A stretch of 64,000 nt of DNA. Source: UBA11795 sp964652755. Lineage in GTDB: Bacteria > Chloroflexota > Dehalococcoidia > Lucifugimonadales > UBA826. Positions 6,959-16,598 of the stretch are shown in pieces. The notes beneath the pieces were generated by a model. It was not told where the DNA came from. It ran no database searches and saw only the letters and a program-made list of their open reading frames with translations. Positions within the stretch are counted from its first letter, which is position 1; each line of letters starts with the position of its first letter. The position numbers were made by a program, and so were the translations under genes. The DNA is taken from assembly GCA_964652755.1 (NCBI GenBank), contig CAZZBP010000003.1, positions 1 through 64,000 on the forward strand. The letters are read 5' to 3'.

Positions 6959-8617
6959 TTGAGAGACCACTTACCGGAGAGAACTACACATGTCCCAGGA
7001 CGAGAGCCTGTCTATTCCACTAATGGAATTGTTTGTTCCATATCGCCTCAGGCAGTTTCGGTAGGTCTCGATATACTCTCATCAGGTGGGAATGCGTTTG
7101 ACGCGATTGTCGCTATGGCAGCTGTTGAATCAGTGACCACCCCGGTTGGTTGTGGGTTGGGTGGTGAACCGTTTGGGATCTTTTACCATGCAGAGTCGGG
7201 CAAGACATGGGGGATGACCGGTTCGGGGCGGGCCCCCTCAATGGCATATAAGGAACACTTCACGGATCTTGGCTACGATTCTTTGCCACTTACGGGGCCA
7301 ATTGCGGCGGCCCTTCCAGGAGAAATACATGCATTGGAAAGTATTAATCAGAGGTTCGGAACTCTTTCTTTCGATCGCCTTCTAGAACCAGCTATAGAAT
7401 ATTCGGAAGAAGGGGTTCCCATTTCTAGATTTAATGCGGGGGCATTCGCGGCCCTTTTGAACAAACTGAACTTGTACCCTAATACGGCAGCTATATTCAC
7501 AAACGCAGGGGACGCGATCAGAGAAGGACAAGTATTAAGACAGCCGTATCTCACAGATACATTGCGAAAGATTGCAAGAAACGGGGCTGGGGAATTCTAC
7601 GAAGGGGAAATAGCAGAAAGAATTGTGAAGGATCTACGTGATGGAGGCTCCCTTTACACACTCAGAGACTTTTCGGAGCATGAAACTGTCTGGTATGAAG
7701 ATCCTATATCCTGTGATTACAGGGGGCTGAAAGTAGTTGAAACCTCACCACCTTCTCAGGGATTGATGATATTAGAGGCCCTTAACATCCTTGAGGAGTT
7801 TGATCTTTCTGCTATGGGTTTTTACACTCCTGAGACGATTCATGTCATGGTCGAAGCCAAAAAGTTAGCTTTTGCGGATCGTAATGCATATATGGGTGAC
7901 CCAGGTTTTGTATCGGTACCTACAACGGAGCTCATATCCAAGCCTTTTGCTAATTTGAGACGACGTTCAATTGATCTGGCATCAGCAATGACTTCTCCTC
8001 CGGCAGGGACTTTAGGCCTACCAATCGGAGGAGACGATACTAGTTACCTCTGTGCCGTAGATAGCCAAGGAAACGCAGTTTCATTTATCCACAGCCTATC
8101 TATGGGGTTTGGATGTGGGTTTGTTGCTGGAAACACTGGAATACTTCTGAACAATCGTATAGGCAGAGGATTTAATCTTATAGAGGGTCACCCCAATGTT
8201 ATTGAGCCCCGGAAAAAGACAATGCATACGCTAAATGCCTATATGGTTTTTGATAACGATCTACCATATTTTCTAGGGGGAACTCCGGGTGGAGATAAAC
8301 AGATACCGTGGAATATACAAACTATAACAAATGTAATTGATTTCGGAATGAACCCCCAGGAGGCAGTAGATGCACCCCGATGGACTCATACCCCTGGAAC
8401 TGATCCTGAAACAATAAATGATGAGCCTTCACTCGATTTGGACCTCGGGATTAGAAAGGAAGATACCGCTATTTTGAAAGATAAGGGACATATGGTAGAT
8501 GTTAGTGCTTCCGGGTCTTTCGGAGGATCAGCGAAAATGATTTTGATTGACAGATCTACAGGGGTACTCACAGGCGGGTCTGATCGACGGTCAGATGGTC
8601 TAGCAGGGGCGCTTTGA
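6959..8617 (+). CDS. ggt: Gamma-glutamyltransferase family protein
   Basis: Ntn-hydrolase that self-cleaves into two subunits and transfers or hydrolyses gamma-glutamyl groups. 552 aa. The N-terminal part has GGNAFDAIVAMAAVESVTTP, and the likely nucleophile is Thr361 in DDTSYLCAVD at the expected processing point. The C-terminal part has GGTPGGDKQI. The usual T-(T/S)-H is T-S-Y here, so the substrate may not be glutathione; family members also include acylases. The TTG start at 6959 is right after the phosphatase stop. No signal peptide is seen, so it may act in the cytoplasm. Confidence 0.88.
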   Translation: MRDHLPERTTHVPGREPVYSTNGIVCSISPQAVSVGLDILSSGGNAFDAIVAMAAVESVTTPVGCGLGGEPFGIFYHAESGKTWGMTGSGRAPSMAYKEHFTDLGYDSLPLTGPIAAALPGEIHALESINQRFGTLSFDRLLEPAIEYSEEGVPISRFNAGAFAALLNKLNLYPNTAAIFTNAGDAIREGQVLRQPYLTDTLRKIARNGAGEFYEGEIAERIVKDLRDGGSLYTLRDFSEHETVWYEDPISCDYRGLKVVETSPPSQGLMILEALNILEEFDLSAMGFYTPETIHVMVEAKKLAFADRNAYMGDPGFVSVPTTELISKPFANLRRRSIDLASAMTSPPAGTLGLPIGGDDTSYLCAVDSQGNAVSFIHSLSMGFGCGFVAGNTGILLNNRIGRGFNLIEGHPNVIEPRKKTMHTLNAYMVFDNDLPYFLGGTPGGDKQIPWNIQTITNVIDFGMNPQEAVDAPRWTHTPGTDPETINDEPSLDLDLGIRKEDTAILKDKGHMVDVSASGSFGGSAKMILIDRSTGVLTGGSDRRSDGLAGAL

Positions 8618-8618
8618 T

Positions 8619-9053
8619 TTGCTCATGAACATTTATTTCGACTGCGATTACACGATTTTGGCGATGGACGGTAGCCTGAGACCAGGAACACAGGAAGTGT
8701 TTTTAAAGCTCATTGAAGATGGGCATAAAGTATTTATTTGGTCGGGAGTTGGGTTGCGTTCCGATGATATGAAACGGTTGAATCTCATGAATTTAGTATC
8801 AGGAGTATTTGTAAAACCGATAGCTGATTTCGAAATAGGCCTTCAGAGATTTGGGGTAGATCCACGGCCTGACTTTGTCATCGACGATCACAGGGAAATT
8901 GTGGAAGCTTTTGGAGGGGTGCATATCGAACCTTATTATTTTCGTTCCGCAGAAGATGGACACATGGAGGATCTATACCTGGCTATTGTGGAATACAGTG
9001 ATAGGGGAACTTCTTCCCACAGAGGTTTCAAGGTTGCCTCTGGAAGAATTTGA
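8619..9053 (+). CDS. HAD-like hydrolase-fold protein
   Basis: Small single-domain protein (144 aa from TTG at 8619; ATG at 8625 is an alternative). FDCDYTIL near the N-terminus is HAD motif I with the Asp-x-Asp pair. FIWSGVG fits motif II and DFVIDDH fits the acidic motif IV. There is no cap domain. It may be a phosphatase of unknown substrate. It sits between ggt and mutL with gaps of only 1 and 10 nt, so it is probably part of the same transcript. Confidence 0.7.
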   Translation: MLMNIYFDCDYTILAMDGSLRPGTQEVFLKLIEDGHKVFIWSGVGLRSDDMKRLNLMNLVSGVFVKPIADFEIGLQRFGVDPRPDFVIDDHREIVEAFGGVHIEPYYFRSAEDGHMEDLYLAIVEYSDRGTSSHRGFKVASGRI

Positions 9054-9063
9054 ACATGATTAC

Positions 9064-10851
9064 ATGGGGATAAAGATACTTTCACCAGAGGTTGCGGCAC
9101 GAATAGCTGCCGGTGAAATGGTTGAAAGACCAGCTTCGGTAGTTAAAGAACTTCTCGAAAACTCTCTTGACGCAGGGTCAACACGCATCAGAGTTGAGAC
9201 TACGGAAGGTGGTATTGAGTCTATTTCTGTCGTTGACAACGGGCGAGGTATACCAGAAGTTGATGCCCCTTTGGTTTTCAAACGGTTTGCTACAAGTAAA
9301 GTAGAAACTGCTGAGGATCTGGAAGAAATTGAAACACTCGGCTTTAGGGGCGAAGCTATGTACAGCATATCCGCAGTCTCAGAAGTGGAGCTCGTCACAG
9401 GCGTTGATAACGAAAGTACCGGAAGTCGGCTAGTTGCTAGAGACGGAGAGATATTGGAGCAATCTCACATTGCAGTGAATCCAGGAACAAAGGTCAAGGT
9501 GACCCGGTTGTTTCAAAATTTTCCAGCTAGAAGGAAGTTTTTAAGGACTCCTTCAGCTGAATCGGGCAGGATAAAGAGTCTGGTGCATCGTTATTCGATG
9601 ATAAGACCTGATGTGGCGTTTGAGTTGATACAGGAAAAATCACGTCCTTTCTCTACCACAGGGTCCAACGACATCAGAAATGTTATGGCTTCCGTTTACG
9701 GCCATGAAATTGCAAGTCAGATGTTGCAGGTCAAGTTAGATGAAGTTCTGAAAAATTGGCGAGGCCCGGTAGTCATGGGAATTGTAGGTACGCCTGCTCA
9801 AACTCGAGCAAATCGTAGCCACATTAATATATTTGTTAACGGGAGATGGATACAAAGTAAAACGGTGTCTTACGCTTTTGAGCAGGCGTATCACGGATTT
9901 ATGGCCGATCGGAGGTTTCCAATGGGAGCCTTGGATATTCGCATACCCGTGGAAGATGTTGACGTCAATGTGCATCCAGCGAAGACAGAGGTTAGATTTC
10001 GGAAGGAAAGTGATTTGTTTGGGTCAGTCCAACATTCAGTTCGTAACACTCTACTTCAATCGGCTCCTGTACCATCTGCTTCCCGCCGCGGTAATTTGGA
10101 ACGTCGATTTGGCCAAGAACGCGCGCCGGCAGAAAACTCTACGTTCTGGTCGACATCGTTTGGTTTGATTCCCAGGAGTGAAAACCCAAATAGCGATAAC
10201 AACCTAATCAGGCCGGGACATTCCGAGATAGTGGACTACGCAGATAGTGTTGTTAATCGACAATCCCTCACGCCACATGGAACATTGCCGGTACTGCGGG
10301 TCTTGGGCCAGATCAAGAACACCTATATTGTCGCTGAAGGTCCGGAAGGGGTCTATCTAATCGATCAGCATGCGGCACATGAAAGAGTAGTCTTCGAACA
10401 GGTGAAGGAGCGATCAAGGAAAAGTGATCTGGTTTTCCAAACGCTTTTGGAGCCAAGGTTAATAACGCTAGACCAAAACCAGGTTGCGATTTTAGAAGAA
10501 AATACGGAGATATTTCAAATTTTGGGTATGGATATTGAGCCTTTCGGTCCTGAAATATTTAGAATTAGGTCAGTTCCCGCCGTCTTGTTGGATGCAGATC
10601 CTGCCGCTGCTTTGATAGAAGTTCTTGACGTATTAGGGGATGGACTGGTTTTTGAGAGTTGGGAGGAGAAGGCTGCTTATTCAGTGGCATGCCATGGGGC
10701 GATAAGAGCAGGTAAATCGCTATCCATGAAAGAGATGGAAGCTCTCGCCAAACAACTTGAATTATGTGAGCAACCTAATAGTTGTCCTCACGGTAGGCCT
10801 ACGATCATACATCTGAGTATTAAGCAACTAGAGAGAGATTTTGGCCGCTAA
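9064..10851 (+). CDS. mutL: DNA mismatch repair protein MutL (endonuclease type)
   Basis: 595 aa. The N-terminal GHKL ATPase is complete: ELLENSLDAG, DNGRGI and TLGFRGEAMYSI. The C-terminal dimer domain has DQHAAHERVVFE near residue 434, which fits the DQHA(X)2E(X)4E metal-binding endonuclease motif. ACHGAIRAGK and CPHGRPT complete the site. So this MutL should nick DNA itself, as in organisms without MutH. The start is taken at the ATG at 9064 (MGIKILSPEVAARIAAGE). The frame is open upstream, but that part overlaps the HAD gene. mutS is not in the window. Confidence 0.95.
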   Translation: MGIKILSPEVAARIAAGEMVERPASVVKELLENSLDAGSTRIRVETTEGGIESISVVDNGRGIPEVDAPLVFKRFATSKVETAEDLEEIETLGFRGEAMYSISAVSEVELVTGVDNESTGSRLVARDGEILEQSHIAVNPGTKVKVTRLFQNFPARRKFLRTPSAESGRIKSLVHRYSMIRPDVAFELIQEKSRPFSTTGSNDIRNVMASVYGHEIASQMLQVKLDEVLKNWRGPVVMGIVGTPAQTRANRSHINIFVNGRWIQSKTVSYAFEQAYHGFMADRRFPMGALDIRIPVEDVDVNVHPAKTEVRFRKESDLFGSVQHSVRNTLLQSAPVPSASRRGNLERRFGQERAPAENSTFWSTSFGLIPRSENPNSDNNLIRPGHSEIVDYADSVVNRQSLTPHGTLPVLRVLGQIKNTYIVAEGPEGVYLIDQHAAHERVVFEQVKERSRKSDLVFQTLLEPRLITLDQNQVAILEENTEIFQILGMDIEPFGPEIFRIRSVPAVLLDADPAAALIEVLDVLGDGLVFESWEEKAAYSVACHGAIRAGKSLSMKEMEALAKQLELCEQPNSCPHGRPTIIHLSIKQLERDFGR

Positions 10852-10870
10852 TCAGGTATTCTTGAGACAC

Positions 10871-11665
10871 TCATACCCCAGTATCTCGCACTCGAAAGAA
10901 TCTTATTGATATTATAAACGTAATTATGGAGCTAGCTAAAAGCACCATCACCCTTTCAATTTTTAGACCTTCTATTAGCACATTGGCGCCATCATAATAA
11001 TAGAAAATAGAAACGTATTTCAGGTAGGAAACACCGTTAATTAATTTGGACAAGATATTTGCTATGTAGCTTGAAGCAACGAATCCTGTACCGAAACCGA
11101 TTGCAACTCCTTTTTTACCAATAATCGATTGAACACACATAGTGAATGAGCTTGTTGTTGTTCCAAAAAGCCATCCCATCAGTGTTGCTCCCAATACGTG
11201 GGTCAGTGATACCTCAAATGGAAACAATAAAGTACCTAGTGCGACTCCAAACCATACTGATATACCAATGATAGCTAGTTGTGCCGAAAGAGATAAAGAT
11301 TTCTCAACAACTATTCTTGTCCTTCCGACTGGGCTCGCAAGTAGTAGTTCTAATGTCCCCGAATCTTCTTCATTCCCTATTGCAGAGGCTCCTGAGGATA
11401 CCCCTATTATTGCGAGCACAACCGGAAGGAAAATCCCATATAATTCGAGCCCTAACCAGCCCGCTGGAGTGTCAGCATAATCAAGGTTGCCTCCCCATAT
11501 GGCCTCCATCGCTGCTGGCACAATGTCTACCATATCTTCTATTTCTCCTGCAAAGGACTCGTACAGAGCAGCAAACATTAAGGCCAACAAGGCCATTGAG
11601 ATCGACCAAATCAGAGTACTTCTCCACCTAGAAGTAAGAGATACTGTAAATATTGAATGCTGCAT
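10871..11665 (-). CDS. ABC-2 type exporter permease
   Basis: 264 aa integral membrane protein with about six hydrophobic segments. The ABC-2 family region EEDSGTLELLLASPVGRTRIVVEK lies between the second and third segments. It is transcribed from the ATP-binding gene upstream with an 11-nt gap, so the two form one exporter. The substrate is unknown; relatives move drugs, copper-site components or peptides. It converges on mutL with 19 nt between. Confidence 0.82.
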   Translation of the reverse strand: MQHSIFTVSLTSRWRSTLIWSISMALLALMFAALYESFAGEIEDMVDIVPAAMEAIWGGNLDYADTPAGWLGLELYGIFLPVVLAIIGVSSGASAIGNEEDSGTLELLLASPVGRTRIVVEKSLSLSAQLAIIGISVWFGVALGTLLFPFEVSLTHVLGATLMGWLFGTTTSSFTMCVQSIIGKKGVAIGFGTGFVASSYIANILSKLINGVSYLKYVSIFYYYDGANVLIEGLKIERVMVLLASSIITFIISIRFFRVRDTGV

Positions 11666-11676
11666 ATTAGAGATTC

Positions 11677-12561
11677 TTAGTAATACTTCATGAATAGGTC
11701 TTCGAGACTGGTTTCCTGCTCATATAGATCGGTAGGAGCAAGTTTCGACAATTCTTCTATAAGGTGGCGAACATTTCCCCTTATGGTGACTGTTATCTGA
11801 CTACCATCGGGTATCGCTTCCGTAACACCTTCGATTTGTGTAAATAGATATGGATTTGGTTCGGAGTTGAAAGTAATGGTGTAACGCCTCAAATTCATAT
11901 CGAAAGAATTTTTTATCTCTTCAATGGCAATTAGTTTCCCTTCTCTGATAAAGGCGACCCGATCACATAATTTTTGCACTTCGGCGAGGTCATGTGATGA
12001 AATGAATATTGTTTTTCCTATAGCCTTCATTTGTAGAACCATGTCATAGAATACTTGTTTCATAAGAGGATCGAGCCCACTGGTGGGCTCATCTAGAATA
12101 AGTAAATCTGGCTTGTGCATGAAGGCTTGGATAAGACCTATTTTTTGTATATTCCCTTTTGATAATCTCCCTATCTTTCGGTCAAGCGGTGCCTGAAGTT
12201 TGTCTGAGAGATCTTGAACGAAATTCCAATCCGTCTTTTTTCCAAGAGTGGTCAAATACTTCAGGAATTGGTTTCCGTTCATGGAATCGTATAAGGAGAT
12301 ATCTCCCGGTAAGTAACCGATTCTATGTTTTAACGCCATGTCATCAGTAACACTATCCAGTCCAAATATGGATATGGATCCACTTGTTGGGCGTACAAAA
12401 TTCAACATAGTTCTAATTGTGGTGGTTTTTCCCGCACCATTAGGTCCGAGAAACCCAAACACTTCACTTGTATCAACTTGAAGATTTAGGCTGTCTACCG
12501 CAATTAAGTCTCGGTATTTCTTAGAGAAATCTTTGATTACGATTGGAGAGTCGTACGGCAT
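11677..12561 (-). CDS. ABC transporter ATP-binding protein
   Basis: 294 aa from the ATG at 12561. Walker A GPNGAGKTTTIRTML, signature LSKGNIQKIGLIQAF, Walker B LLILDEPTSGLDPL and the H-loop SSHDLAEV are all intact. The C-terminal 70 residues resemble the extra domain of drug or bacitracin exporters of the ABC-2 class. An open frame continues upstream to 12636 but overlaps the GYD gene and lies outside the conserved start, so I take the internal ATG. It pairs with the permease just downstream. Confidence 0.88.
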   Translation of the reverse strand: MPYDSPIVIKDFSKKYRDLIAVDSLNLQVDTSEVFGFLGPNGAGKTTTIRTMLNFVRPTSGSISIFGLDSVTDDMALKHRIGYLPGDISLYDSMNGNQFLKYLTTLGKKTDWNFVQDLSDKLQAPLDRKIGRLSKGNIQKIGLIQAFMHKPDLLILDEPTSGLDPLMKQVFYDMVLQMKAIGKTIFISSHDLAEVQKLCDRVAFIREGKLIAIEEIKNSFDMNLRRYTITFNSEPNPYLFTQIEGVTEAIPDGSQITVTIRGNVRHLIEELSKLAPTDLYEQETSLEDLFMKYY

Positions 12562-12575
12562 CAAATCCGGAAATT

Positions 12576-12917
12576 CTATGAGTCGTCGTCTTCGAATTCT
12601 TTTGGAATCGGTGGTGTGTCCTCTGTGGGAGGCCACTGTATCCTGTGGTCAAGCCTGGAAACAGGTACAGCAGGCACTGTATGTATTTCTACCCCTGCTT
12701 TAACTCCGAGTTCTAACGAGAATCGTGCGGCAGCTTCATTATCAGGTGCCTCTAATACCGTTATGAAATCATAGTTTCCCAATACTGCGTACAAACCCAT
12801 GCATTGTACGTCGGTTAGATCACTAGAATGAGCGGCATGGAGAATCACTTCAGGATCTTCGTGCATGAGGTTCCTACCATCTTGTGTAAGAGTCATTAGC
12901 AAAAAATATGTAGACAT
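12576..12917 (-). CDS. GYD-domain protein
   Basis: 113 aa. The N-terminal part (TYFLLMTLTQDG..., GLYAVLGNYDFITVLEAPDNEAAARFSLELG) fits the GYD family, a small ferredoxin-like fold of unknown function. Here the family's G-x-YD is GNYD. The Pro- and acid-rich tail is unstructured by eye. It lies 14 nt upstream of the ABC transporter genes, which suggests co-transcription, but no functional link is known. Confidence 0.75.
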   Translation of the reverse strand: MSTYFLLMTLTQDGRNLMHEDPEVILHAAHSSDLTDVQCMGLYAVLGNYDFITVLEAPDNEAAARFSLELGVKAGVEIHTVPAVPVSRLDHRIQWPPTEDTPPIPKEFEDDDS

Positions 12918-12966
12918 GTAATTACCTTTGGCATGGAAGTGACTGGCTATATCTCATTGGTGATCA

Positions 12967-13305
12967 CTACCAGGAAAGAAGGTGAGGCTTTTGATCTCTC
13001 CATCCCTTATTGGAAGGGAAAATTGTCGTCATTAGAACTCGGCTAATATCTCCGTCAAACCAATCTTCTACGGTCGACCGCCATTTCTTGTAATGTGGAG
13101 CGTCCCTGTGAGCTTCCAAGGCCAACTCGTCCTCATAAACCTCATATAGGTGGAATCGGTTAGGATCTTCTGAGTTCTGAAGTATGTCGAAACGGAAACA
13201 CCCGGGCTCGTCCCTTACTGAACCTTGCGAATCTCCAAAACTCGCTTCCTTGAATTGATCACTGAAACCGTCTCTAATTTGAATAGTTACGAATATTGAG
13301 ATCAT
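12967..13305 (-). CDS. Antibiotic-biosynthesis-monooxygenase (ABM) fold protein
   Basis: 112 aa. The pattern IFVTIQIRDGF...DEPGCFRFDILQ...FHLYEVYEDELALEAHRDAPHYKKW is the dimeric alpha-beta ABM fold. Family members are quinol monooxygenases and LsrG-like isomerases, and many have no known substrate. The ATG at 13305 is a clear start. It lies 49 nt upstream of the GYD gene on the same strand and may belong to that transcript. Confidence 0.8.
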   Translation of the reverse strand: MISIFVTIQIRDGFSDQFKEASFGDSQGSVRDEPGCFRFDILQNSEDPNRFHLYEVYEDELALEAHRDAPHYKKWRSTVEDWFDGDISRVLMTTIFPSNKGWRDQKPHLLSW

Positions 13306-13415
13306 TCAATTATTTCTCCTATAGCTTGCTGACTTCTCTTGAGATAGTTCTCCATTTTCTAAATTGAATTATAAAACGGCGATATTTGGGTCTTCCCCCT
13401 TCTTTCGGACCAGTT

Positions 13416-14837
13416 TTAGGGCAATAATGATTCTGGATGTCTAGTATGCCAGTCTGTTATGCCTTGGTAAGAATTTGCTATAGATAGAATAATGTTTTCG
13501 CTATATGGCCTTCCCATAAACTGCATGCCTGTGGGGAGATTTCTTTCAGTAAATCCGTTAGGAACTGAAATGGAAGGAAGTCCTAAACTGTTACCAATCG
13601 CTCCCATATCATCTTTTGCAGTTCCTCTTATTGCTCCATTGAATTCCTCTGTGATCGAAGAAGCAGGCGTACTTCTCGTAGGAGCGACTATGGAATCAAA
13701 CTTGGACATAATTTTGTCGATTTCAACCGCTACTTTGCCTCTTATTCTAAGGGCCTTCAGATAGTCCTTTGCAAGGACTGTTGTTCGCGCGTACGGGCCG
13801 TGCCGATCTTCTGGTGCAGTGAGCTCCGACGCTAGTCCTTTCTCTGTGAACTCTTCGAAGACGCTGGCAGACTCGCCCATCATTATTGTCCTTGTCATCT
13901 CCTGATATGGGTAATCGGGTATACCCACAGTTGATATGTCTGCAAATTGGCTGAGAATATCCAAAGATTTTTGAAAATTATTTGAAACTCCTTGATCTAC
14001 CCTTTCAAGAATTCCTTCAAGGATCCCTAGTTTGAACCTTCGGTCTGCAATTTGCCCCGCGTATTTGTAAATTCGGTTGGACGCTGAAGGATCGTGGTGA
14101 TCATTTCCCGAAATGGCTTCCAGGATTATTCCGCAGTCATCAGCGGTGAGTGCTAGTGGGCCAAGTTTGTCTAGAGTCCATGATAATGTCATGGCGCCAT
14201 ATCTACTGACTCTACCGTACGTAGGCCTGAGACCTGAGATGCCACAATTGTTCGCAGGAGAAAGTATCGACCCCCACGTTTCGGAGCCGATTGCAAACGG
14301 GACTAGGCCACATCCCACGGCAGAACCAGATCCGCTTGAGGATCCTCCGGCCCATCTCTCAATATCCCACGGACTTTTGCAAGGCCCTGTAAGGGAGGCA
14401 TTTGGCTGTCGGTACCCCATTCCACCGGCTAATTCCACCATCGCTAACTTTGCAGCGAGCACAGCGCCTGCTTCTCTTAGCTTTACTATGACTGTTGCGT
14501 CGAAATTTAATGTGCGATCCTTAAATATTTCAGCTCCCCATGTAGTAGGAATTTCTCCAGATGTAGCCAAGAGATCCTTTGCGCCATAAGGTATCCCGTG
14601 TAAAGGTCCTTTATAGTTGCCAGATAGGATTTCTTTTTCAGCGGTGGAGGCTTGTTGGAGAGCAAGATTCCTAGTTACTGTCACGACAGAGTTAAATTTT
14701 GGGCCGATATTTTCTAGGCGATCGAGAAACTTACAGGCCAGCTCTGTTGGAGAAATCTCTTTTGACCTGATCATTTTACTGATCTCCCTCAAGGGTAGAA
14801 ATATGATTTCAGATGTCACAGGTTCCATCCTGTTCAT
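13416..14837 (-). CDS. Amidase (amidase-signature family)
   Basis: 473 aa. The Ser-cisSer-Lys triad can be placed: Lys87 in YGAKD, the cis-Ser in GGSSSGSGS (about 166), and the nucleophile Ser190 in GSETWGS. The usual GTDTGGS is GSETWGS here, a moderate departure. The substrate cannot be read; the family covers Asp/Glu-tRNA amidotransferase subunit A, AtzE/AtzF and general amidases. The start overlaps the small upstream gene by 29 nt (or 20 nt if Met4 is used), so translation is probably coupled. Confidence 0.88.
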   Translation of the reverse strand: MNRMEPVTSEIIFLPLREISKMIRSKEISPTELACKFLDRLENIGPKFNSVVTVTRNLALQQASTAEKEILSGNYKGPLHGIPYGAKDLLATSGEIPTTWGAEIFKDRTLNFDATVIVKLREAGAVLAAKLAMVELAGGMGYRQPNASLTGPCKSPWDIERWAGGSSSGSGSAVGCGLVPFAIGSETWGSILSPANNCGISGLRPTYGRVSRYGAMTLSWTLDKLGPLALTADDCGIILEAISGNDHHDPSASNRIYKYAGQIADRRFKLGILEGILERVDQGVSNNFQKSLDILSQFADISTVGIPDYPYQEMTRTIMMGESASVFEEFTEKGLASELTAPEDRHGPYARTTVLAKDYLKALRIRGKVAVEIDKIMSKFDSIVAPTRSTPASSITEEFNGAIRGTAKDDMGAIGNSLGLPSISVPNGFTERNLPTGMQFMGRPYSENIILSIANSYQGITDWHTRHPESLLP

Positions 14838-15033
14838 CTATGTAAGGGGTAAAGACTGAGAAAGGTTCGTCACGATCATCCAGTTTGATTTTTCTGAGGG
14901 CCTCCGCGTTTTTAACTAGTTCGTCTACCGATTCTTTCACAGCTTTAAGCTGCATATCGTTTAGAATATACCCATATTTTTCTTTAACAATGTTGAAAAG
15001 TATTTCAGATTCAGGCCTCATATGTGATGTCAT
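14809..15033 (-). CDS. Small protein, possible GatC/AtzG-like amidase partner
   Basis: 74 aa. Two predicted helices (about residues 8-25 and 27-46) are followed by an extended tail with Phe-Ser-Val-Phe-Thr-Pro. That layout resembles GatC and AtzG, the small subunits that wrap around amidase-signature enzymes. Similarity is too weak to name, so the call rests on size, layout and its place directly before and overlapping an amidase gene. The ATG overlaps the mazG stop (ATGA). Confidence 0.6.
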   Translation of the reverse strand: MTSHMRPESEILFNIVKEKYGYILNDMQLKAVKESVDELVKNAEALRKIKLDDRDEPFSVFTPYIDEQDGTCDI

Positions 15034-15818
15034 AGCTCAATTCCCTTGACTTTGTTCCACAACTCATCTTTTTCCTCCAGGGTCAAGTTTGTGAAATCTA
15101 TTCCATTTTTTCTGCAGTCAGATTCCATCTCTGTGAATCTTTTACGAAATTTCCTATTTGAAGATCTAAGCGCCTGTTCAGAGTCTATATTCATCCTTCG
15201 CGCAGCATTGACTATGCTAAACAGTAGATCACCAAATTCTTCCTGTTTTTCATCATGATTTCTAGCAGCATATATTTCGTCCAATTCTTCCAAAACTTTG
15301 TCTTTTATCTCGTCTGGATCATCCCAGTCAAAACCGGTTCTTGAGGCCCGCTTCTGAATCGAGTCAGCATAGGCTAACGCTGGAAGATCACTAGGGATAC
15401 CATCAATAGCTGATTTTCTAATTCCTTTCTTTTCAATCTTTTTAATTCGATCCCAGTTTCCTTTCAGCTCTTCTATGGTTCCGACTTGTTCGTTGCCGAA
15501 TACATGGGGATGTCGCCTAACGTATTTCTCGTTAACAGATTTGAATACCTTGCAGTCAGTAAACAACCCTTCAGATTTTCCGATTTGAAGTTGGAAAGCC
15601 ATATGGAATAGGACATCTCCGATTTCTTCGATAATATCTGACACATCGCCGTTCTCAATAGCTTCGACAAGTTCATGACATTCCTCTATCAGCATCGGGG
15701 CAAGAGTTTTCTGCGTTTGCTCCCTGTCCCACGGACAACCTTCTTGGCTTCTTAAACTGGAGACTAATTGTCTGACGCCTTCAAAGGATGGTGGAAATGG
15801 TGAGATATCATCTCGCAT
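15030..15818 (-). CDS. mazG: Nucleoside triphosphate pyrophosphohydrolase MazG
   Basis: 263 aa, two MazG domains. The first has CPWDREQTQKTL and the metal-binding EECHELVEAI with E-x2-D in DIIEEIGDVLFH. The second has LEELDEIYAA and EEFGDLLFSIVN. The enzyme clears non-canonical NTPs and, in some bacteria, lowers ppGpp. The frame is open to 15983, but the ATG at 15818 has a strong GGGAG ribosome site 8 nt away and matches the usual start. It begins an operon with the small protein and amidase genes. Confidence 0.92.
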   Translation of the reverse strand: MRDDISPFPPSFEGVRQLVSSLRSQEGCPWDREQTQKTLAPMLIEECHELVEAIENGDVSDIIEEIGDVLFHMAFQLQIGKSEGLFTDCKVFKSVNEKYVRRHPHVFGNEQVGTIEELKGNWDRIKKIEKKGIRKSAIDGIPSDLPALAYADSIQKRASRTGFDWDDPDEIKDKVLEELDEIYAARNHDEKQEEFGDLLFSIVNAARRMNIDSEQALRSSNRKFRKRFTEMESDCRKNGIDFTNLTLEEKDELWNKVKGIEL

Positions 15819-15888
15819 TTTCTTTACTCCCTTACTCTGGTTGAGTTGTTGACACGAGGGAAAGGCTATTAATAAGCTTGGCCTCGTA

Positions 15889-16581
15889 ATGTTATCCCGC
15901 GCAGTTAATATTCTACGCTTGGTTATCATCGCTATAGCGATGCCATTTTTTCTTTTATCTTCTAACATCAGTTGGGTGGTCAATTGGCCTTCCTTGTACA
16001 GTTATGGATTTGAGAAGTACGACGTAGATTTGTACACGGGTATACAAATTAAACAGCTAGTTTCAGCAGGTAAACAAATACGTGACTACTTTGGTGACGA
16101 CAATGAATTTATAACGATAAGGGTAGAAAAAGACGGGGAGATCATTCCAAATCTGTACAACCGTCGTGAAATACTGCACATGAAGGATGTTAAAGAGTTG
16201 ATCAAAGGGGTTTATCGTTCCCAACAGGTGAGTGCATTATTAATTGCATTAGGGGTTCTTCTCGGGTTTGCTCTTCCTATCCCTGGACATCTTGGTAGGT
16301 CTGTGAGATGGATATGCCGAGGGGGGGGGATTACCCTCGCAGTTACGTTATTTGGCGGATTGTTAGCCCTGAGTGGATTCCAGAGATTTTTCTTATATTT
16401 CCACCTAATAAGCTTTAGTAATGACTTGTGGATGCTGGATCCTAGAAAGGATTTTCTAATAATGATGTTCCCGCAGGGTTTTTTCTTCGACGCTACGATC
16501 CTTATCGTTTTATTAACGCTTGCAGAGGGTTTGATTCTGTGGTTTGCACCAAGTCTCATCCGGAAGTTTTGGAATATCTGA
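15889..16581 (+). CDS. TIGR01906/DUF1461 family integral membrane protein
   Basis: 230 aa with an N-terminal membrane segment, an extracytoplasmic loop of about 85 residues (with a conserved-looking HMKDVKELI) and three further membrane segments. FHLISFSNDLWMLDPRKDFL and MFPQGFFFDA near the C-terminus match the DUF1461 pattern. Function unknown. It is divergent from mazG with a gap of 70 nt. The run of nine G at 16321-16329 lies inside the gene without breaking the frame. The next gene follows 17 nt later. Confidence 0.75.
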   Translation: MLSRAVNILRLVIIAIAMPFFLLSSNISWVVNWPSLYSYGFEKYDVDLYTGIQIKQLVSAGKQIRDYFGDDNEFITIRVEKDGEIIPNLYNRREILHMKDVKELIKGVYRSQQVSALLIALGVLLGFALPIPGHLGRSVRWICRGGGITLAVTLFGGLLALSGFQRFFLYFHLISFSNDLWMLDPRKDFLIMMFPQGFFFDATILIVLLTLAEGLILWFAPSLIRKFWNI

Positions 16582-16598
16582 TGGGGAGGTAAACAAAA

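Noticed and set aside
14113..14589. Long open frame opposite the amidase gene (158 codons, plus strand)
   Set aside because: No ribosome site or family similarity; it mirrors the conserved amidase codons, so it is a shadow.
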